Program-made: the position numbers and the translations under genes
Notes under the pieces: model-generated
What the model was told of the DNA's origin: nothing
Seen by the model: only the letters and a program-made list of their open reading frames with translations
Database searches by the model: none
Part shown: piece after piece, positions 57,471-64,000 of the stretch
Numbering within the stretch: the first letter of the stretch is position 1
Layout: each line of letters opens with the position of its first letter
NCBI GenBank assembly: GCA_023052935.1
Contig: CM041297.1
Span: 98,602,484 to 98,666,483, forward strand
DNA: 64,000 bases
Reading direction: 5' to 3'
DNA from: Piezodorus guildinii
Lineage: Eukaryota > Arthropoda > Insecta > Hemiptera > Pentatomidae

Positions 57471-58329
57471 AAGCTTTTATGTTGATGAAAAATTTCTCTT
57501 CTGTTTCATTCTCCTACTCTCCTTCTTGGCTCAAAAAATGCTATTATTCATCCATATTTAGAAAGAATTTACTTTTTAATTAAGAAAGTTAGATTTCTTA
57601 CTTGGAAAATTTGAAAAAATTACATATCTTAATTATATCAAAATTGAATATACTTCAAAGAAATAATACAATATAATGACATAAATAAATTCCATTTTAT
57701 AACTGAAAATATTTTATCTTTTACAACGCATTCCCAAAAGTCTCAACCAGGGAAGGTTCTATCTAATAAATAAGTCGGCGGACTGGCCCAAGATGGAGGT
57801 ATTTTCACAGCCGTCTTGATAAACCCCTAATTAGATCATCTGGTAAAGATTAGTCCCTGGAGGTTCCATCGGCGGTCCTCAGCAGCTGCAACCATCATGA
57901 TTTTTCATGGGCTATAAACGCGACATTGACAATGCCCTGCACCTTTCTTCTAAGAGGTCATTTTTTTTTTTTTAGATAATCTTGTGGCTTTGTGATTGAG
58001 ATTTCATTTTTTTGACTTTCTATTAAACAATATAAAGAATTTATACACCTGTATAATAAAATATATACTCCAGTGTACATTTCTGTTATTTATTTGTGAC
58101 ATTTTTTTTTCTGAGTTCAATTTGATAATTTCTATTTCCGAATAAAAAAATAAAAACGAAGTCAAACGTCCAACTGCAACTTTATGTTTTATTAAGTATT
58201 AATTTTCGGAATTAAGAAGCTAGTACCGTATTAGTATAATTGGGTTGATAGCATATAAAGCAGACATAAGTACTTTAATGAAAACCGGTAAAAGGATATA
58301 TGACTTGAAAGAAATAAGGATAAAGCGAA
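57471..58329. other. Non-coding with a GC-richer patch
   Basis: The sequence 57760-57960 is clearly less AT-rich and includes CCAAGATGGAGGT (YY1/PHO-like core in reverse sense), CAGCAGCTGCAACC and GGCTATAAACGCG. It could be a regulatory block. No exon was recognised. Confidence 0.3.
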
Positions 58330-58790
58330 TAAGAAGGAAATTCAGAAAGAAATAAAATCGCAGTTAAAGGCGGGAAATGCGTGTTAGTTGTTAGACTACT
58401 TAGTTATAAGCTTCTGTCAAGAAACATAGGGGTTAGAATCTACAAAGCTATTATTCTTCTGATGGTTCTATACGGATGTGAAAAGTTGACGCTTACTTCG
58501 AAGGTTTTCGAAAATAAGGTTCTACGTAATCTAAGAGGGTTGGGGCCACTGGAGAATTTAGAAGGCGGAATTGCAGAGCTCGTACTAGAATAAATAAAGT
58601 TATATTATCGAGGCAGCTCTAATGGGCGTGTAAAGTTCTTGGGCTGGGTAAGAACAGAATTCCAAGAAAATATGAGAGATGGGCCTCTGATCTCGGGTGC
58701 TGCAGCTTGGACGGTGATCATTGGACGATTCTGTCTAGGCATTATTAGTGGTGTCGGCGTTGAACCTTCGAGTTCGCTAAGCTTATTATT
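58330..58790 (+). pseudogene. Decayed RTE-type reverse-transcriptase fragment
   Basis: Translation gives KEIKSQLKAGNAC, a stop, then LVVRLLSYKLLSRNIGVRIY, KAIILLMVLYGCEKLTLTS and KVFENKVLRNLRG. This is the familiar end of RTE-type RT domains, where 'EI--RI--GNrCY' precedes 'LLSR-tK--iYKtiI-PV-lYGCE-WtLT' and 'vFE-kvLRkI-Gp'. The first part is in one frame with an in-frame stop, and the remainder is scrambled by frameshifts. It differs from the fragment at 38.1 kb and so represents a separate element family. Confidence 0.7.
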
Positions 58791-59709
58791 AATATTATTT
58801 ATCTGCCTTTATTTTTAAGAATGTTTAAAAAAAAATATATAGACTTTTTCTTGTTTCTTATGTTTATTTTACTATTATAACTAGGCTATAAGTAACTAAA
58901 ACTAAAAATTGATAAACATATGATTTGACCACCCAAATTTATGCGCCATGACCATGATGAGCAACATTGCTCGAACATTTATGGTTTCGTGGGAAGGGGT
59001 TGGGGAAACAAGTATGTTCCCTTTTTTCCAGACGAATCCATGAGAGTTGGTCGTAATTTGACGTCTTCATGGATTCAGAAGCCACCATAGAAGAAAGTTC
59101 AAAGTAGGGGAGGAATTATTGGTTGTTCTCTAAGATGAGGAAATTGACCCATCACACACTGGCCTCCAACACTCAAAATCTGTTATCACCACGACGAACA
59201 TAGATCTTGTATAGCTGTCCCAATCGCTAATGCAGTGCGATGACACTCTTTGAGGACATTACAACTAGATAAGCTTGAAGAGAGAACCGATCATTTTTCG
59301 CTAAGTAAAAAGAAGCAGAGACTTGAAGGCTTCAACGCACAACAAGAGATGCTGCTCCTCTGACCCCACATGAAGACATCATCATGCAGATGAGTTGCAG
59401 GATGTACCGCAGCAGGTGGATAAAGTATATTGCATTCATATATGCATGAGGTCAGATGAATTATCTTTTCCTATTTTTTTAAATGTATATGTGTTTAATC
59501 GTATTTGCAGTCCCAGTGAGGCTGACAAAAAAATACATGTCTTCCCTCAATATTCTTACAGCGTACGAAGAAGCCATCGATGATGCAGTGTAACAATACG
59601 CACCTCAGAATCCTCCTCAGGTTTGCTTGATCACTATGTTTGATACATCAAGTTTTGTTCTAAGGAGTGCATCAAATCGTTTTTTATTAATTAAGGAGTT
59701 AAATTCAAT
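58791..59709. other. Unresolved, moderate GC
   Basis: The sequence 58930-59600 has near-coding base composition on both strands but many stops. A plus-strand stretch DAAPLTPHEDIIMQMSCRM is open for about 40 codons near 59340-59450. I recognise no protein. It may be a decayed gene or old repeat. Confidence 0.25.
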
Positions 59710-59934
59710 ATGTCCTCATCAAATACGACATCTAGCTTGCGCCTTCTTGCTGTTACTGCAATCTTGGTGCTATCAAATCAAGGTTTAAATTAAAATTAAA
59801 TAACAAATGTCATGAATGCATAGATCAACAATCTTTTGAATCCTATAGCACGGATAGGTAAATTTCTATTAGATGTCAGTGAACTATTAAGTTTCTACAG
59901 CTTCATCACAAAGGACATGGACACAACAGACTAA
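59710..59934 (+). CDS. Candidate two-exon secreted small peptide, unknown
   Basis: Exon 1 (59710-59782) starts at an ATG and encodes MSSSNTTSSLRLLAVTAILV then LSNQ, a typical signal peptide (polar head, hydrophobic LRLLAVTAILVLS). It ends CAAG|GTTTAA in phase 1. A 66-nt intron with a CTTTTGAATCCTATAG acceptor follows. Exon 2 (59849-59934) continues in matching phase as ARIGKFLLDVSELLSFYSFI, TKDMDTTD and a stop. The predicted product has 52 residues with an amphipathic mature part and no cysteines. Beyond the stop the same frame keeps protein-like stretches (KEIEKGWTKDLYSNHLK, DSTTEDLQL) broken by stops, so this could instead be the decayed start of a longer secreted protein. The donor is weak. 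Confidence 0.3.
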
Positions 59935-61027
59935 TACAAAAAATTGCGTGCCTGAGAGCACTAGAAGGAAATTGAAAAGGGGTGGACGAAAGATTTATAC
60001 TCTAATCACTTAAAGTAAGACAGTACCACGGAAGATTTACAGCTAAGTATTGTCCTTGCTCATGCCGAGCATGTCATTGTTACATTTACGATTTCATTAG
60101 TAAATTTTAAATAAACAAATAAATTAAATAAATAAACAAGTACTAGTACTAGTACTAGTAATAAACAAGTTTAAATAAACAAGTAAATTCTATAATAAAC
60201 AAATAGAAATTTAATGAATTAACTTGTTTTAATGAAAAAAATTATTAAAAAAAAAATATTGACGAAAAAAAAAGTACATATATGTGTAGGGTATATATTA
60301 ATGTATGCATATATAAAATAAAATCTTGCGTGGAATTATGTTGTTTCTAAATAACTGAATACATTCAAATTTATTAATGAAATATTATAAAATCCATATT
60401 TAAGATTGGTTCATAAAATCAGTCACAAAAGTCCCCAACACATTTAATTATTTCTTAGATGATTCATAAACCTTTTTTATTATATGTTTTCTGAAATCCA
60501 CACATACACTTATACACCACCGGTCAATAGTCAGCTTTTACATTGTCCAACTTTAATGTTCATTAAAGATGTTAGGTATTAGGGATAAAATCTTGAGCAA
60601 GAATGTTTTCTACAGTAATAATGGATATTATTATTTTATGGTTACTTGATAAATTCTACCACTAATAGAAAATTCATGTTTTTTTGTTTTGTTTTTTCTA
60701 TAGACATTATGCCATAATAAAATTTATTTTTATGATATAAAAAGCAATATTGTTTGTTAAAGTTTATATCGCATCCTATATTTTTTAATTATTTTATTGT
60801 GGGAGTCGGGCATCAACAAAAATGAGGAAAAAGGTCCAAAAAAAGTTCAAAGGTTCAATATAAAGTACTTCAAAAAATGTATTTATATAATATTGTATTT
60901 ATTTCTTTACTTAAATGGCAAACACTTGATTTTCTGTAGATCATTTTTACAGCAACCTGTAAACTAATATTTCGTATATTAGCTATTAAATTAGTATTGT
61001 GGATATAATTAGTTGACCGTTGAGAAT
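59935..61027. other. AT-rich non-coding; (ACTAGT)n at 60141-60160
   Basis: The first 170 bp may be part of the decayed gene described just upstream. A short ACTAGT tandem (about 3.5 units) sits at 60141-60160 among AATAAAC-type low complexity. Nothing else recognised. Confidence 0.35.
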
Positions 61028-61192
61028 TACTGAAGGAATTAGTCCGGGTGGCGGTCATTCAGTTTCCACTCGCCTACCAGACGCCTTGATGATGACCCAA
61101 AATGGGGATCGAAACGTTGGCAAACAATAAAATAGTTGAAACTATTCAGTTGTTCCATTTAATGACCGCCACCCGGACTAATTCCTTCAGTA
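61028..61192. mobile_element. Perfect 32-bp inverted repeat enclosing a hammerhead-like core
   Basis: The arms 61028-61059 and 61161-61192 are exact reverse complements over 32 bp, including AATTAGTCCGGGTGGCGGTC. The 101-nt loop contains CTTGATGATGACCC, AAAATGGGGATCGAAACG and TTGGC. This has the order of a hammerhead core: TGATGA box, stem II formed by ACCC and GGG(G), then GAAAC. The C of CTGATGA is replaced and no cleavage site with stem III partner is evident, so it is probably a relic of a Penelope-like element end. Confidence 0.7.
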
Positions 61193-62429
61193 TTAAATTA
61201 GTACTTATTATAATTATTATTATCATTATTCGTAAGAGGCGTTACCAGAAAACCAATAAAATATTAATTATTCGACATTCTATTAAACACAAGAGAGATT
61301 GGTGGCAGAGGAAAAGAATGTACCTGCTATAATATTTTATTTTTATTTTTTAAAAGATTTTTTTATGAAACAATAACTCTGTAAAATGAAAGAAAAAAAA
61401 AAAGAATCCTGAAGACTCCATTATATTCGTAGATATAAAAAATAAATCCTGATAATAAAGGAAAGCAAGGAAGCCTTTATAGGATTGGGCAAGAAATAGA
61501 GTGCTTTTTACCGTAGCTGCGCACCCCTCCTGATACTAAGGCCTAATGCATCCTTACTTAAGCCTTACGCGGCAATCCCGTCTGGAGGGAGCCTTCTTAC
61601 ATTATTTATAAGGGAGAGATCAGGTGTTTCTTCTGGAGGGATTCGAAGATCTTTTAACGGTGAGACATTTATTATAAACTAATGTATATGGGTATGAACT
61701 TATATAAAAGCTTGAGTGTCATTCCAGATTTGGAAATGGATAAGAAAAAAATTAACAATGAGTTGTCCGGAAAATAAAGCATGATTTTGAGTTTTCATTA
61801 AAATACCCCACTAAATAACAAACTGTTTAACTTTAATGGATTTGTATGTCAGCACTTATTAATATTCTTCCAAACGATATTGTTTGTTTGCCTCTGTAGC
61901 ATTTCGCTGCTTAGAAATAATTCAGTCTTGGTCTTGGAAAGGCTTCCTCTCTTGAAGACAATGTTCAGCGGTATTTGGTGAAGAAAACTCCAGAACAACT
62001 GTTCGAATACGTGCAATGAAAAAGTTTTCCAGAGGTTAAGAGATTAAGCAAGTACCTCAGCAAATGGACAGTCGATGACAACCTCAAGACAATCGGAAAG
62101 GTAAAATAGCTGAGAAGTTGAGTTCAACACATATTTTTTAAACGCTAAATAAACCAGCCTTATAAGGATTCTTTTGCCAAAACAAAGACGACCCTATTCT
62201 TTCCAAAATTGTTACTTGAGATAGAAAGAGTACTTTATAAGAGTAGATGTCCTGGACTGTGTTTCGTTAAAGGTGAAGCAGTACATTTTCTTGTATTTAA
62301 CCAATAGCCAAAAATTGTAAATATATTGTTTGATATCGAAGTAATAAAACTTTTAAACTCTATTCAAGTTAAAATTCTAAATTTTAAGTATTTTAGAGTT
62401 TAAACCCTCCAAAAAAAATTATAAACTGA
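61193..62429. other. Non-coding, nothing firm
   Basis: The sequence 61480-61660 and 61880-62120 are less AT-rich. A short open stretch near 62030 reads SFPEVKRLSKYLSKWTVDDN. I cannot assign it. Confidence 0.3.
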
Positions 62430-62713
62430 CCAATCTATTTGAATCATTTTGTTTCAAGAAGCATAGTTTATCAATACATATGCATAGGACATAGCAGACT
62501 CACACATCTCCATCTCATCCTCAGGCAGCCCGTACCAATGTGTGACTTGTGTAGAGTGCCTCTCTCAATAAAACACATAATTGAGAACTGCCCCAAATTC
62601 CATGTACAAATGGATAAACTTAACCTAGCTAGATCGTTGAGTGAGAGACTCTAGTGAAACAGTTAGTTCACTGATTAGGTTCGTCAAAGAATGTTCTCTG
62701 CTCCCGGAGCTAT
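62430..62713 (+). pseudogene. Fragment of an RNase H-bearing LINE (I/LOA-type) C-terminus
   Basis: ICIGHSRLTHLHLILRQPVP then MCDLCRVPLSIKHIIENCPK matches the characteristic tail 'rIGHTrLTHs-Ll----pp-C--C-vpLTvkHIL--Cp' that follows RNase H in I- and LOA-type elements. After LSERL the frame hits a stop. One base shift away the coding sense continues as SSETVSSLIRFVKECSLLPE then L and a stop at about 62711, marking the true C-terminus. It is a 5'-truncated copy with a frameshift. Confidence 0.75.
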
Positions 62714-62945
62714 AAGAAAAAAAAAGAAAGAAAGAAAGAAAACAAAAAATAATAGGAGTAATAAAAAAACAATATAAAAATGATAAATAAATAAAGAAAA
62801 AATTGGAATAAATTCACTAATTCAGAAGTGTCAACCAAAGAATAATAAAAAAATAAATAAATAAACAATAAAAAAAAAAATAAAAAAAAATAAATAAAAA
62901 TAGAAGGAAAAATAAATAAATAAAAAGAAGAAAAAAGAGTAAAAC
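62714..62945 (+). repeat. A-rich (AAAG/AAAT)n tail
   Basis: Directly after the LINE stop codon comes AAAAAAAAAGAAAGAAAGAA and then over 150 bp of AATAAATAAA-type sequence. It was probably grown from the element's poly-A tail. Confidence 0.7.
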
Positions 62946-63254
62946 AAATCTGTTACTACAAATTTATTCGGTGCTAATAACCAAGAGGTTGAGCACCCAC
63001 CTCCAATACCCTAACCCTAACCCTAGTTTATCAATACAAAAATTTATCATTTATCTAGTTCATATTTTGCTAGAGGTATCTTTCTTTTATATATTATGAA
63101 TAAATAAATAATTAGTTTATATTTATACTATAGGAGAAGATAGTTTGAGGTGAATCTAATAGTTCAATAAACATCATACCAACAAACATACTTATTTACT
63201 TATTTATTACATATTTATTTATTATTTAGAATAGAAATGCATAAAAAAAAAAAA
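62946..63254. other. Non-coding; short CCCTAA run
   Basis: Contains CCCTAACCCTAACCCTA at about 63009-63025, under three units. Otherwise AT-rich. Confidence 0.5.
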
Positions 63255-63300
63255 ATTATTCTGGGACTAGGTCCCCTAAGAATAACAGTTTTGTATAATA
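63255..63300 (-). mobile_element. CR1-type LINE 3' end, truncated
   Basis: On the minus strand CTTAGGGGACCTAGTCCCAG then AATAATTTTT matches the terminal hairpin region of the intact LINE (CTAAAGGGACTTGTCCCAG then AATAAATAAAG). Only the end is recognisable. Confidence 0.5.
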
Positions 63301-64000
63301 TAAATATATAATATGTAGAATATGTAATAGAAATATATAATAATTTACTGACGGTTCGGCACCAAATCTTTATATCATACTTCCAAATGTTGCATAAGTT
63401 CTTTCTACAACATATGTTTCTATGGATAATATTAATAATATGACAGATAGGTCCACCGTTTTAATCTATTTCTTATTCTGCTTTAATATTAAAACATATA
63501 TTTGTTAGCAAACTTCTGTTAATATACTGTGGAAAATGTAAATTCTGTTAAGAATTTTTAACAAATTATTTTGAAAGATAATTTAAAAAATGTATTTGTA
63601 ACAATGATGAAATGATAAAAAAAAAAAAACTAAGTTATTGGGGTCAAGTTTTTCTTTTCTTTTAAAGCCTGAAATGTCTAGGTTTTCAACGATAAATAGT
63701 CAAAACCTAGAAAAAAGAGGAATCTAGACTCGTGTCAGGTCAGCCATGTTGAGTTCTTATACTAAATCACGAAGGTCTAAAAAAAAGTATCAACACCTCG
63801 GAGGCACGTAAATGAGTTTAAGAAGACTTTTTCCAGGCGGACGTGAGTGTGTTTCCATGTCGGACCAAGAAAAAAAAAAAAGATCTGGAGAAAAACGTTT
63901 CGGTCCCCGTCAACCAACCGCCATCCACCATGCTCCTCACTAAATCAGTGACCTGGGTAACCTCAGGCCCGGGCTTAGGTAAATATACCGCGTGTATTTA
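63301..64000. other. Non-coding, nothing recognised
   Basis: AT-rich to about 63640, then a less AT-rich terminal 300 bp without a recognisable frame or repeat. It contains CGTTTCGGTCCCCGTC at about 63896. Confidence 0.35.

Noticed and set aside
63008..63025. Telomere-like CCCTAA repeat
   Set aside because: Fewer than three units, embedded in ordinary sequence, and arthropod telomeres are usually TTAGG-type; treated as chance.
17000..64000. iab-4/iab-8 microRNA hairpin or another Hox gene
   Set aside because: I looked for ACGTATAC-type seeds with a foldback; the hits near 17662 and 21077 do not fit. No other Hox exon was seen.
1..64000. CRISPR arrays, rRNA genes, bacterial operons
   Set aside because: No regularly spaced direct repeats and no rRNA-like sequence; composition, introns and LINEs indicate animal nuclear DNA.

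Overview
The window is an AT-rich (roughly 70% A+T by eye), repeat-laden stretch of arthropod nuclear DNA. The one recognisable host protein-coding exon is the 5' coding exon of the posterior Hox gene Abdominal-B on the minus strand (15728-16301). It carries the Abd-B N-terminal signature GPLHIPAKR and the WCNYSPYSSRHH and PVPSTPYPPP blocks, and it ends at a clean GT donor. No homeobox exon is visible, so it must lie beyond the left edge. A large-genome insect is likely, but order and species cannot be fixed from the sequence.

Left part (1-15.7 kb): this would be Abd-B intron 1. It holds AT-rich filler, copies of a tRNA-derived SINE (family A), a foldback repeat at 7.9-8.2 kb, LINE scraps and TA microsatellites. 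The GC-rich block 15.7-16.7 kb is the Abd-B exon plus its leader and likely promoter. A 21-codon upstream ORF there ends on the Abd-B start codon.

Middle (16.7-46 kb): upstream of Abd-B are long AT-rich non-coding stretches. They contain decayed non-LTR retrotransposons (jockey-type at 24.3 kb, a CR1-type tail at 29.9 kb, an RTE/CFDP2-like reverse transcriptase at 38.1 kb), two further SINE-like units, several inverted-repeat elements and a possible piggyBac remnant. There is also an internally deleted mariner (39.4-40.3 kb) with perfect terminal repeats and an intact shortened reading frame. Two short minus-strand candidate exons (31.3 and 26.7 kb) and a small GC-rich island with a palindromic NRF1/EWG-type site (28.5 kb) hint at unannotated host transcripts.

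Right part (46-64 kb): an apparently intact CR1/L2-group LINE on the minus strand (about 46.15-51.4 kb) encodes a PHD-finger, coiled-coil and Baculo_FP-like ORF1 and an endonuclease/reverse-transcriptase ORF2. Its inter-ORF region is an unbroken hydrophobic frame, and its 3' end is an (ATT)n tail. Beyond it lie more LINE fragments (58.3 kb, 62.4 kb), a perfect 32-bp inverted repeat whose loop holds a hammerhead/Penelope-like core (61.0-61.2 kb), a three-copy repeat family, a triple CACGTG cluster (53.7 kb) and a possible two-exon secreted peptide gene (59.7 kb).

A recurring theme is a short motif of the form C(T)GATGA...CGAAACG, scattered at about nine places and often arranged as inverted pairs. 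It resembles hammerhead-ribozyme-like ends of Penelope-like elements. No CRISPR array, rRNA or convincing functional tRNA was seen.
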